Shown here in pieces: positions 1-5,431 of a stretch of 6,218 nucleotides of DNA. A model generated the notes under the pieces. That model was not told the origin of the DNA. It saw only the letters and a program-made list of their open reading frames with translations, and did no database searches. Origin of the DNA: Marivivens sp. (lineage in GTDB: Bacteria > Pseudomonadota > Alphaproteobacteria > Rhodobacterales > Rhodobacteraceae); the NCBI GenBank assembly GCA_024642185.1, contig JAHEBR010000127.1:1-6218 (forward strand), written 5' to 3'. Every line of letters begins with the position of its first letter. The stretch's first letter is position 1. Both the position numbers and the translations under genes were made by a program.

Positions 1-84
1 GACATGATGGCGGTAATATTTGATGCGCTCAGAAAATTGGATTTCGGCTCAGTCCCCAAGACTTCAATCAGCTTTGAAAACTGA
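1..84 (+). CDS. possible 3' end of a forward gene cut by the left window edge
   Basis: Frame +1 is open from the first base to a TGA at 82-84 and gives 27 residues ending in KTSISFEN. The next gene, thyX on the minus strand, ends at 91, so a real gene here would be convergent with a 6-bp gap, the same tight tail-to-tail packing as gloA and the MarR gene further right. No domain can be recognised from so few residues. The stretch looks more AT-rich than its neighbours. The frame is short enough to be open by chance, so this is only a suggestion. Confidence 0.25.
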   Translation, partial: DMMAVIFDALRKLDFGSVPKTSISFEN

Positions 85-90
85 ACTGGG

Positions 91-1002
91 TCAATTTCCA
101 CCAATCACCCCCTCAAACTCCCGCCATTCGCCCTTGCTCATGCCGGAGGTTTCCTGCGTCACCTGTTCACCCTTGAGCATACGCCGCACGCAGTCAATCG
201 CCTTGCCCGAGAGGGTCGCGCCGCCCATGCGGTAGTCTTCAAACGCGCCGTAGGCGGCGGGCACCCAGTCGGCCACGAGCCGGCAGATCTCTTCGGCATA
301 GACGCGGATTTCGTATTGGGCGTGGGCGTCGGCGCGCAGGCGGAGGAAGTGGAAGAGGTTGTGCAGATCGACCTTCCAATACCACTGGGTATAGATATTG
401 GCGGGCAGGTTCATTCGGGCAAGCTCGCGCGCGAGGCCCTGCTGGCCCTCTTGGCCGATCATTTCCTCATAGTGGTCATAGCAGCGCGCCGCGTCGCCCT
501 TGAGGTATTCCAGAACGCGGGCGGCCTCTTCGGGGCTCAGGCTTTCGCCCCGGCCCTGATTGTTGATGACCGATTGCGCGGCCAGCTGTTCGGGGGCGGG
601 GATATAGAACTCGCGGTCGAGGATCGAATAGCGGGCCGAGTATTCGTTCACGTTGGCGGTGCGGTGGCGGATCCACTGGCGGGCGACGAAGACCGGCAGT
701 TTGACGTGTAGCTTGATCTCGCACATCTCGAAGGGCGTCGAATGCCAGTGGCGCATGAGATAGCGGATCAGGCCCTCGTCGTTCTGCACCGATTTGGTGC
801 CCTTGCCATAGGACACGCGGGCGGCCTGACAGATGGCGGCATCGTCGCCCATATAGTCGATCACCCGCACAAAGCCGTGGTCGAGCACGGGATTGATCTT
901 GTAGAGATGCGCCTCCATCCCCTCGGACACAGCGCGCAGCGTGGGGCGCGGTGTGGCGCGCAGCTCGGCGATTTCGGCCTCTTGTTCGGGGGTGACGGGC
1001 AT
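91..1002 (-). CDS. thyX: FAD-dependent thymidylate synthase ThyX
   Basis: ThyX makes dTMP from dUMP in the cytoplasm, using methylene-tetrahydrofolate as carbon donor and NAD(P)H through bound FAD as reductant; it replaces ThyA. The 303-residue product carries the diagnostic RHRx7S signature (RHRTANVNEYS, residues 112-122), preceded by the conserved HSTPFE segment (87-92). Near the C-terminus is RADAHAQYEIR (223-233); R223 aligns by eye with the dUMP-binding arginine of the Thermotoga enzyme. The length is at the long end of the family, with about 30 extra N-terminal residues and a C-terminal tail after residue 270, as I would expect in alphaproteobacteria. The start is supported by AAGGAG (complement of 1009-1014) placed 6 bases before the ATG. 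It is monocistronic within the window and divergent from the lipoprotein gene. All signature residues are intact. Confidence 0.97.
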   Translation of the reverse strand: MPVTPEQEAEIAELRATPRPTLRAVSEGMEAHLYKINPVLDHGFVRVIDYMGDDAAICQAARVSYGKGTKSVQNDEGLIRYLMRHWHSTPFEMCEIKLHVKLPVFVARQWIRHRTANVNEYSARYSILDREFYIPAPEQLAAQSVINNQGRGESLSPEEAARVLEYLKGDAARCYDHYEEMIGQEGQQGLARELARMNLPANIYTQWYWKVDLHNLFHFLRLRADAHAQYEIRVYAEEICRLVADWVPAAYGAFEDYRMGGATLSGKAIDCVRRMLKGEQVTQETSGMSKGEWREFEGVIGGN

Positions 1003-1043
1003 TGGGCTCTCCTTCGGCGCGGAAATTTCATGAGTCGTGAGAA

Positions 1044-1049
1044 ACTATA
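1044..1049 (-). promoter_or_regulatory. candidate -10 element for thyX
   Basis: On the minus strand this hexamer reads TATAGT, five of six matches to TATAAT, about 40 bases upstream of the thyX start. No good -35 hexamer lies 16-18 bases further upstream (the best is TTCCGC), so the call rests on the -10 alone. Confidence 0.25.
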
Positions 1050-1120
1050 TCTGCCACATGCCGGTGGCGGAACCTCTATATCCTGCGGCGCGAGGCCGAA
1101 TTGCCGCATTAAAGACCTTA

Positions 1121-1184
1121 GTTTTGCCCCGAATCAGGCTTTCGTTGACTTTTGCGCCCAACGCGCGGATTCTTTTGGCAAAAC
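1121..1184. repeat. 8-bp inverted repeat flanking the lipoprotein promoter region
   Basis: GTTTTGCC at 1121-1128 and GGCAAAAC at 1177-1184 are exact reverse complements separated by 48 bases. The candidate promoter of the lipoprotein gene (TTGACT at 1145-1150) lies between the arms. Such a spacing would suit two half-operators rather than an RNA hairpin. An 8-bp match within a 205-bp spacer can easily arise by chance. Confidence 0.25.
1145..1173 (+). promoter_or_regulatory. candidate sigma70-type promoter for the lipoprotein/Slam-like pair
   Basis: TTGACT (1145-1150) matches the -35 consensus at five of six bases. After a 17-base spacer, GATTCT (1168-1173) matches TATAAT at only three. Transcription would start near 1180, leaving a leader of about 28 bases before the ATG at 1208. 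No convincing Fur- or Zur-like palindrome was seen by eye in the 1003-1207 spacer, so nothing here shows iron or zinc control. Confidence 0.35.
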
Positions 1185-1207
1185 AAATCGAGCGGCAGGT
1201 ATTCAGG

Positions 1208-2239
1208 ATGTTTCGTCACGTTTTCTCCGTGAGCGCCCTCGCGCTGATCGTCGGCTGCAACGGCACCAACCCGTTTTTCGACACCGCGGCTTCGATCCCG
1301 GATGTCATCGGCGATGTGGAGTTGCCGCCAGAAGCAGAGCAACCACCTACCGCGACGCCTGGCAGCATCCTGCGCTATGAGGAACGCAACGATATCGGCG
1401 GCGGCTATGCGGAAAGCGTGGCCTATAATGGCGACGACACCTTTTCGGTCGACAACATCGCCTTCGACGGCCTCAACGTCTACAACCTGTCGGCCCTGCA
1501 GATGAACGGTGGCCCGGCGGGCGAAATCGGCGGCTATATGCTCTTTGACGCCGAAGTCTCGGTCGATGATTTTCTGACCAATGGCGCGATCGAACAAATC
1601 GTGCCCTATCACGCCATTTACGGCGAGAGTTCGCGCTCGCGTTTTGCGATCATCCGAACGGGCGGCTATTCTGACTACGGCTTTGGCGGCTTCATCTACG
1701 AGCGGAACGGAACCGTCGTTCTGCCCCCTGCCGGAACGACCGGTCAGGCCGGATTTACCGGCCGCTATGCGGGTATGCGTGTCTTTAGCGGCATGGGCGG
1801 CCTCGAATTCACCGAAGGCGATATGCAGATTGCGATCGACTTTGGCGATTTCAACGACACCAATGCCGTTAGCGGCAAGCTCTTTAATCGGGTTGCCTAC
1901 GATGAAAACGGCGTTCTCGTGATAGAAGGCACGGATGGAAGCGGTGGCCAACTGCCGCTCCCCAATCTGCACTTTGTGATCGAGTCCAACGTCGATACCC
2001 TGACAGCAAACGGCGAGATCGCCGGCAAGGTTATCTCGACCTATGTCGAGACAGACGAGAACGAGGCCGTGAATCCCTACGAAGAGGGTTTCTATTACGG
2101 CATTATCTCGGGCGACACGACCTCAGGGGACGGCGGCGAAATTGTCGGTGTCCTTGTCTTTACCTCGAGCGACCCTCGCTACGACAATGTGAATGTGCAG
2201 GAAACAGGTGGCTTTATCCTCTTGCGGACACAGCCATAG
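1208..2239 (+). CDS. transferrin-binding-protein-B-like surface lipoprotein
   Basis: The product is 343 residues. It opens with a short lipoprotein signal peptide whose lipobox is IVGC, giving cleavage before Cys17 and lipid anchoring; Asn at +2 does not block outer-membrane sorting by the E. coli rule. Residues 18-55 form a Pro/Glu-rich linker. The rest is Gly- and Asp-rich with beta-strand texture. Residues 183-226 (from FTGRYAGM to VSGKLFN, with a central DFGDFN) and 268-340 (NGEIAGK, then YYGIISGD, then EIVGVLV) follow the G-Y-x-G ... DF ... GxL/F pattern of the TbpB beta-barrel domain. The match is to the fold family, and the ligand cannot be deduced; iron, haem and cobalamin are all possible. 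The ATG at 1208 is chosen because the signal peptide begins there; an in-frame ATG at 1037 would add 57 residues and bury it. A weak AGG lies at 1197-1199. The Slam-like gene starts 4 bases after the stop, which marks this protein as its probable cargo. Confidence 0.8.
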   Translation: MFRHVFSVSALALIVGCNGTNPFFDTAASIPDVIGDVELPPEAEQPPTATPGSILRYEERNDIGGGYAESVAYNGDDTFSVDNIAFDGLNVYNLSALQMNGGPAGEIGGYMLFDAEVSVDDFLTNGAIEQIVPYHAIYGESSRSRFAIIRTGGYSDYGFGGFIYERNGTVVLPPAGTTGQAGFTGRYAGMRVFSGMGGLEFTEGDMQIAIDFGDFNDTNAVSGKLFNRVAYDENGVLVIEGTDGSGGQLPLPNLHFVIESNVDTLTANGEIAGKVISTYVETDENEAVNPYEEGFYYGIISGDTTSGDGGEIVGVLVFTSSDPRYDNVNVQETGGFILLRTQP

Positions 2240-2243
2240 ATTC

Positions 2244-3629
2244 ATGCCCACCCCGATCATTCGATCGCTGTCGGTTTCTTTGACCCTGCTATGGCTGGCG
2301 CTCGCGCCAGCCGTTCCTGCATCGGCCCAAACCACCATCCTGACCCTTCAGGAAACCCGCGAGGCCGCCGTTTCCGCCTATGAGTCCGGCGCCTTCGCGC
2401 AGGCCGAGGCTTTGGCCCGCGCTCTGCTTCGGCGCGACCCGCGCGATCTTGTGGCCCAGATTGTGTTGATCGAGGTGGCTTCGGCCCGTGGCGATCATGG
2501 GGTCGCGGCTGATATGGCCTCCTATGGCTACGGCATCGCCGAGACCGATGGCGCCCGTTACACGCTCGCCCGTCTCGCCGCCCGCGAACATGCGCTGCTT
2601 GACCACGGCACCCGCGCGCAAGTTTGGCTACGCCGAGCGCGGGAGGCGAGCCCGACCAAGGGCGCTGCCCGTGAGGTCGCTGAGGATTATGCTTTCATCC
2701 GCGCCCGCAATCCTCTGTCGATTTCGGTGAACGGCGGCGTTGCTCCGCGCTCCAATATCAACAACGGCTCGTCGCAATCGACCCAAGAGGTTCTGATCTT
2801 CGGCATTCCGGTCACTCTGCCCCTCTCGGGCGACGCTCAGGCTCTTTCGGGAATTGCCTATAGCCTTGGAGGCGAGTTGGCCTATCGCCTCGATGACCGG
2901 AGCGACCGAAGCACCACGCTTTCGCTCTCCGCCTTCGGCGAGACCTATCAGCTCAGTGACGAAGCCAAAGCCCTTGCTCCGACCGCGGATGGCACGGATT
3001 TCGCCTATGTGAATGCCGAACTGGCTTTGCGGCAGGAACGCCGGATCGGACAGGACGGCGCGGTTCTGGGCTATGGGGCTTCGGTGGGCACGACATGGTC
3101 AGGCGGGACGGCCTATTACGATTTCACCCGCCTGTCCCTGTCATACGGCTGGCATGGCATTGGTGGGATGCAGCACCGGCTCGATGGCCAGACCGAACGC
3201 CAGATCGCACGAAGTGGCGGTGACCCGCGGCACATCTCGGAAGTCGGCTGGCGTGGCGATTGGAGGACCGTGGCTGGAGATCAGATCTCTGTGACAGTGC
3301 GCCTGTCGCAAAGCACCTCGACCAATCCCAACTACAGCTACGAAGGCGTCACCGCGAGCCTCGGCTGGACGCCGCAGGCACCATTCGCCCGCGGTCATTG
3401 GTCCATGAGCGCCGAGGCCGGCGCACGAAACTATGCGCCGTCTCTCCTCTCGCTCGATCCCAGAGAAGATCGTTCGGTCTCGGGCCGGATATCCTATCGC
3501 CCCGACAACCTCGAGTTTTACGGATTTCGCCCTGAGATCGCGCTGACAGGCCGCGCCAATGCTTCGAACGTCGCACGCTTCGACACGAGCGACTTGGGGC
3601 TGGGCTTGCGGATCGTATCGTCGTTCTAG
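2244..3629 (+). CDS. Slam-like outer-membrane surface lipoprotein assembly modifier (TPR plus DUF560-type barrel)
   Basis: Slam proteins sit in the outer membrane and move specific lipoproteins, such as TbpB in Neisseria, to the outer leaflet. This 461-residue protein has a Sec signal peptide (hydrophobic stretch 9-24, cleavage after ASA at 26-28). A helical Ala/Arg-rich region follows (about 33-150) with TPR-like texture, for example YESGAFAQAEALARALLRRDP. From about 158 to the end it is an amphipathic beta-strand protein that finishes in Phe, as outer-membrane barrels usually do. The SNINNGS segment (170-176) at the domain border resembles the start of the Slam barrel domain. Length is close to the Neisseria Slam of roughly 490 residues. 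The start at 2244 gives the clean signal peptide. No Shine-Dalgarno sequence precedes it, so translation is probably coupled to the lipoprotein gene ending at 2239. The family call is from layout and motif by eye; a generic TPR-barrel porin is the main alternative. Confidence 0.8.
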   Translation: MPTPIIRSLSVSLTLLWLALAPAVPASAQTTILTLQETREAAVSAYESGAFAQAEALARALLRRDPRDLVAQIVLIEVASARGDHGVAADMASYGYGIAETDGARYTLARLAAREHALLDHGTRAQVWLRRAREASPTKGAAREVAEDYAFIRARNPLSISVNGGVAPRSNINNGSSQSTQEVLIFGIPVTLPLSGDAQALSGIAYSLGGELAYRLDDRSDRSTTLSLSAFGETYQLSDEAKALAPTADGTDFAYVNAELALRQERRIGQDGAVLGYGASVGTTWSGGTAYYDFTRLSLSYGWHGIGGMQHRLDGQTERQIARSGGDPRHISEVGWRGDWRTVAGDQISVTVRLSQSTSTNPNYSYEGVTASLGWTPQAPFARGHWSMSAEAGARNYAPSLLSLDPREDRSVSGRISYRPDNLEFYGFRPEIALTGRANASNVARFDTSDLGLGLRIVSSF

Positions 3630-3640
3630 GCCGCGCCTAG
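3626..3640 (+). other. short GC-rich stem-loop over the Slam-like gene stop codon
   Basis: CTAGGC-CGC-GCCTAG is a perfect 6-bp inverted repeat with a 3-base loop, and the TAG stop of the Slam-like gene lies in its left arm. No T-run follows (GGCACT), so it is not a classical intrinsic terminator. It may be a weak pause or a 3'-end stabilising structure. Confidence 0.3.
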
Positions 3641-3657
3641 GGCACTGGTATCCGCTG

Positions 3658-3693
3658 TCTCCCGTGCTAGTCTGCCCGCAAATCCACGGGAGA
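3658..3693 (+). promoter_or_regulatory. 9-bp inverted repeat that could mask the gloA ribosome binding site
   Basis: TCTCCCGTG (3658-3666) and CACGGGAGA (3685-3693) are perfect reverse complements with an 18-base loop. The right arm contains GGGAG (3688-3692), the Shine-Dalgarno sequence of gloA. In RNA that includes both arms the ribosome binding site would be paired. The same segment also contains the likely gloA -10 element, so a transcript starting there would lack the left arm. Confidence 0.4.
3665..3673 (+). promoter_or_regulatory. candidate extended -10 promoter for gloA
   Basis: TGCTAGTCT fits an extended -10 (TGn followed by a TAnnnT hexamer), with the hexamer at 3668-3673. A start of transcription near 3680 would give a leader of about 19 bases before the preferred gloA ATG at 3699. 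No strong -35 is visible; CTGGTA at 3645-3650 is the best at 17-base spacing. Confidence 0.35.
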
Positions 3694-3698
3694 TGCCA

Positions 3699-4127
3699 AT
3701 GACGATCCGCTATCTGCACACCATGGTCCGGGTTCTGGACCTTGAGAAATCCATCGCCTTCTACGCGCTTCTGGGTCTGAAAGAGACCCGCCGTTACGAA
3801 AATGAAGGCGGCCGCTTCACCCTGATCTTTATGGCGCCTCCCGGTCAGGAGGACTGCCCCGTTGAACTGACCTACAATTGGGACGGCGACGAGGGCCTGC
3901 CCTCGGACGGCCGCCATTTCGGCCACCTCGCCTATGAGGTCGACAATATTTACGAGACCTGCCAGCACCTGATCGACAACGGCGTGACGATGAACCGCCC
4001 GCCGCGCGACGGCCGCATGGCCTTTGTCCGCTCGCCTGACAACGTCTCGATCGAGCTTCTGCAAAAGGGCAACGCATTGCCGCCGGCCGAACCCTGGACC
4101 TCACTGCCAAATATCGGCCACTGGTAA
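3699..4127 (+). CDS. gloA: lactoylglutathione lyase (glyoxalase I)
   Basis: Glyoxalase I converts the hemithioacetal of methylglyoxal and glutathione into S-lactoylglutathione, the first step of cytoplasmic methylglyoxal detoxification. The 142-residue single-domain product aligns by eye with E. coli GloA throughout, including LHTMVRVLDLEKSIAFY, VELTYNW and FGHLAYEVDN. All four metal ligands are present: His7, Glu56, His76 and Glu119. The short single-domain form is typical of the nickel/cobalt-dependent bacterial class, and the active protein should be a dimer. The start at 3699 is preferred because GGGAG (3688-3692) ends 6 bases before it; an ATG at 3693 abuts that site directly and would add only two residues. 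It may be read from its own promoter near 3665 or by read-through from the Slam-like gene. It is convergent with the MarR gene. The glyoxalase II partner is not in the window. Confidence 0.95.
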   Translation: MTIRYLHTMVRVLDLEKSIAFYALLGLKETRRYENEGGRFTLIFMAPPGQEDCPVELTYNWDGDEGLPSDGRHFGHLAYEVDNIYETCQHLIDNGVTMNRPPRDGRMAFVRSPDNVSIELLQKGNALPPAEPWTSLPNIGHW

Positions 4128-4133
4128 GCTGGT

Positions 4134-4643
4134 TCAGTAAATATAGCGGATCTGGTCGGTCCAGTAGCGCTCGACCCGTTTGAGAGCGCTGCTGATATCC
4201 TCGACACCGGCCAGATCAAGCGCCTGGCGCGCCTGGAGCCCCTCTGCGTGCGTGGCAAAAAGCCGTGCAACGACAGACTGGATACGTTGCCCTTTCGACG
4301 TGAGACGCACCCGTACGGAGCGGCGATCAATCTCGCTGCGCTGATGGTGCATATAGCCCATATCGACCAGCTTCTTGAGATTGTAGCTGACGTTCGAACC
4401 CTGATAGTAGCCGCGGGTCTTCAATTCGCCCGCCATAACTTCGTTGTCTCCAACGTTGAACAGCAATAGCGCTTGCACAGGATTGATCTCGAATATTCCG
4501 AGCCGTTCAAACTCGTCCTTGACGACATCGAGAAGCAACCGGTGCAGCCGTTCAACCAAGGTCAGCGTTTCGAGGTATCTCGCCATAAAGACGGTATCAG
4601 CGGCCTCGTTCTTGGGCTGCGCCATCTCGGAATGTAGGCTCAT
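4134..4643 (-). CDS. MarR-family winged-helix transcriptional regulator
   Basis: The 169-residue product has the MarR layout. An N-terminal helical dimerisation region (about 17-50) is followed by a winged helix (about 52-120). The recognition helix lies in YYQGSNVSYNLKKLVDMGY (79-97), and the wing SEIDRRSVRVRLTSKG (103-118) carries the family DRR motif and ends in the usual LTxKG. C-terminal dimer helices close the protein. The GSNVSYNLKKLV and DRRSVRVRLT segments recall the LdtR-like alphaproteobacterial subgroup, a resemblance from memory only. MarR proteins are usually dimeric repressors released by small ligands or oxidation; no ligand can be inferred, and no Cys lies within the chosen frame. 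The ATG at 4641-4643 is preferred since two purine-rich sites precede it (GGAG, complement of 4650-4653, and AGGAG, complement of 4657-4661). A TTG at 4692-4694 would add 17 unlikely residues. No divergent partner gene marks a target. Confidence 0.9.
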   Translation of the reverse strand: MSLHSEMAQPKNEAADTVFMARYLETLTLVERLHRLLLDVVKDEFERLGIFEINPVQALLLFNVGDNEVMAGELKTRGYYQGSNVSYNLKKLVDMGYMHHQRSEIDRRSVRVRLTSKGQRIQSVVARLFATHAEGLQARQALDLAGVEDISSALKRVERYWTDQIRYIY

Positions 4644-4649
4644 CTTCGT

Positions 4650-4661
4650 CTCCGTTCTCCT
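4650..4661 (-). promoter_or_regulatory. double ribosome binding site of the MarR gene
   Basis: Read on the minus strand, AGGAG (complement of 4657-4661) and GGAG (complement of 4650-4653) lie in tandem; the nearer ends 6 bases before the ATG at 4643. This decides the start in favour of the 169-residue form over the upstream TTG at 4694. Confidence 0.6.
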
Positions 4662-4715
4662 GCGACAGCACAAGATTTCAACGAAAAAGGCCAAAATTCG
4701 GTTAAAACCCGCACC

Positions 4716-4991
4716 CTAGCGCGGGCGGACGATCCCCACGGCCCCCGAGGCGATGCTGGCGATCAGTCCGGCAAAGCGGTCGGGCGCGTGATCCTGCCCC
4801 GAGACCCAGCGATAGAGATCGTGGTCGCTCTCTTCCAGAAGCGCCTCGTAAAGATCGAGGTCGGCGTCGCCCATCGCGGCCAGATACTCGCCGGCATAGG
4901 CCGAGAGGATCAGGTCCATCTCTTTGATCCCGCGCCGCATCGACCGCATGGCAAGGCGCTTGATGCGGATATCGCGGCCCTCGTCGGTCAT
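4716..4991 (-). CDS. sdhE: succinate dehydrogenase assembly factor 2 (FAD assembly factor SdhE)
   Basis: SdhE (Sdh5/SDHAF2, formerly DUF339) helps attach FAD covalently to the flavoprotein subunit SdhA of succinate dehydrogenase, and of fumarate reductase where present, in the cytoplasm. The 91-residue size is typical. The signature RGxxE is present as RRGIKEMDLIL, with Gly21 and Glu24 matching the functionally essential Gly16 and Glu19 of E. coli SdhE. Residues 51-65 (LLEESDHDLYRWVSG) match the second conserved block, LLEcDDPDLfnWl. The start codon overlaps the stop of the upstream XRE gene as ATGA (4988-4991), and AAGGA (complement of 4998-5002) inside that gene gives a ribosome binding site 6 bases ahead, so the two are translated from one mRNA. 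No sdh structural genes are in the window. Confidence 0.95.
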   Translation of the reverse strand: MTDEGRDIRIKRLAMRSMRRGIKEMDLILSAYAGEYLAAMGDADLDLYEALLEESDHDLYRWVSGQDHAPDRFAGLIASIASGAVGIVRPR

Positions 4992-5386
4992 GCCATGTCC
5001 TTGATCGCGGTGCGGATGCGCTTTTCCAGCCGCGCCATGCGCTCGGCCGAGGTCGCCATCTGCGTCCGCAATTCGCGCAGGTCTGCCAAGAGGAGGTTCA
5101 GATCCTCAGGCAGTTCATTGAAATCAGCCGGGCCATCCGGCCCGTCGCCCTTGCCGGTCAGAAGCCAGCTGAGGCTCACACCCAGAATCCCCGCGAGCAT
5201 CTGCAGACGGTTGGCGCGCGGCTCCTTGGCGTCGTTTTCCCAAGCGATGACCGTCAGCGTCCGGACACCGACGCGCGAGGCCAGTTCCTTCTGCGACAGC
5301 CCCGCCCCTTCCCGTGCCCCTGCCAGCCGGTCGCCGAAGGTTGCGGTCTCCTCGCCAAACCAGTCGCTTTCGCTTGTCTCGGGCAT
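4988..5386 (-). CDS. XRE/Cro-type helix-turn-helix regulator with C-terminal coiled coil
   Basis: The 132-residue product holds one Cro/C1-type helix-turn-helix (about 17-78): FGDRLAGAREGAGLSQKELA forms the first helices, VRTLTVIAWENDAKEPR covers the recognition helix and following turn, and LAGILGVSLSWLLTGKG closes the fold. After a DGPDGPAD linker, residues 91-131 form a charged Leu/Arg/Glu-rich helix, probably a coiled coil for oligomerisation. No ligand-sensing domain or protease motif is seen. The ATG at 5384-5386 is chosen since AAGGAG (complement of 5392-5397) precedes it. The frame extends upstream to about 5710, but that part is antisense to the aminotransferase gene. The gene leads a two-gene operon with sdhE and is divergent from the aminotransferase, so autoregulation and control of either neighbour are reasonable guesses. 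It does not look like a toxin-antitoxin antitoxin because no toxin gene adjoins it. Confidence 0.9.
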   Translation of the reverse strand: MPETSESDWFGEETATFGDRLAGAREGAGLSQKELASRVGVRTLTVIAWENDAKEPRANRLQMLAGILGVSLSWLLTGKGDGPDGPADFNELPEDLNLLLADLRELRTQMATSAERMARLEKRIRTAIKDMA

Positions 5387-5420
5387 GGGCTCTCCTTGCT
5401 TCTTGAACGCGATTGAGCCC
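5387..5420 (-). promoter_or_regulatory. inverted repeat in the leader of the XRE gene
   Basis: On the minus strand GGGCTC (complement of 5415-5420) pairs with GAGCCC (complement of 5387-5392), leaving a 22-base loop that holds most of the AAGGAG ribosome binding site. The right arm ends directly at the ATG. A 6-bp stem with so large a loop is weak, so a regulatory role is speculative. Confidence 0.2.
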
Positions 5421-5431
5421 CACCCTATGAC
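5403..5431 (+). promoter_or_regulatory. sigma70-type promoter for the aminotransferase gene
   Basis: TTGAAC (5403-5408), a 17-base spacer and TATGAC (5426-5431) each match the consensus hexamers at four of six positions, including TTGA and TAT. The predicted start of transcription is near 5438, giving a leader of about 28 bases before the ATG at 5466. This is the best-formed promoter in the window. Confidence 0.5.

Noticed and set aside
1..90. Intrinsic terminator downstream of thyX
   Set aside because: The best hairpin, around CAGTTTTCAAAGCTG on the minus strand, is AT-rich with a wobble pair and is not followed by a T-run.
1037..1207. 57-residue N-terminal extension of the lipoprotein frame from an ATG at 1037
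   Set aside because: It would place the signal peptide and lipobox internally and run through the promoter-like spacer; the ATG at 1208 fits a lipoprotein start exactly.
1118..1972. Minus-strand open frame opposite the lipoprotein gene
   Set aside because: Its translation has the Arg/Ala/Val composition of a shadow and the opposite strand encodes a coherent lipoprotein.
2193..2243. Upstream ATG at 2193 for the Slam-like gene
   Set aside because: It overlaps the lipoprotein gene and adds a polar, Cys/His-rich stretch ahead of a clean signal peptide that starts at 2244.
3141..4064. Long minus-strand open frame across the Slam-like gene and gloA
   Set aside because: It spans two confident forward genes and the spacer between them, has shadow-like composition and lacks a recognisable motif.
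4110..4150. Bidirectional terminator between gloA and the MarR gene
   Set aside because: Only a 4-bp ACTG/CAGT pairing with a long loop could be found and no T-run on either strand.
4688..4715. Intrinsic terminator after sdhE
   Set aside because: A T-run (minus strand CCTTTTT) exists, but no stable GC-rich stem precedes it.
4988..5386. Antitoxin half of a toxin-antitoxin system
   Set aside because: The coupled partner is clearly SdhE with its RGxxE motif, which is small but not a toxin.
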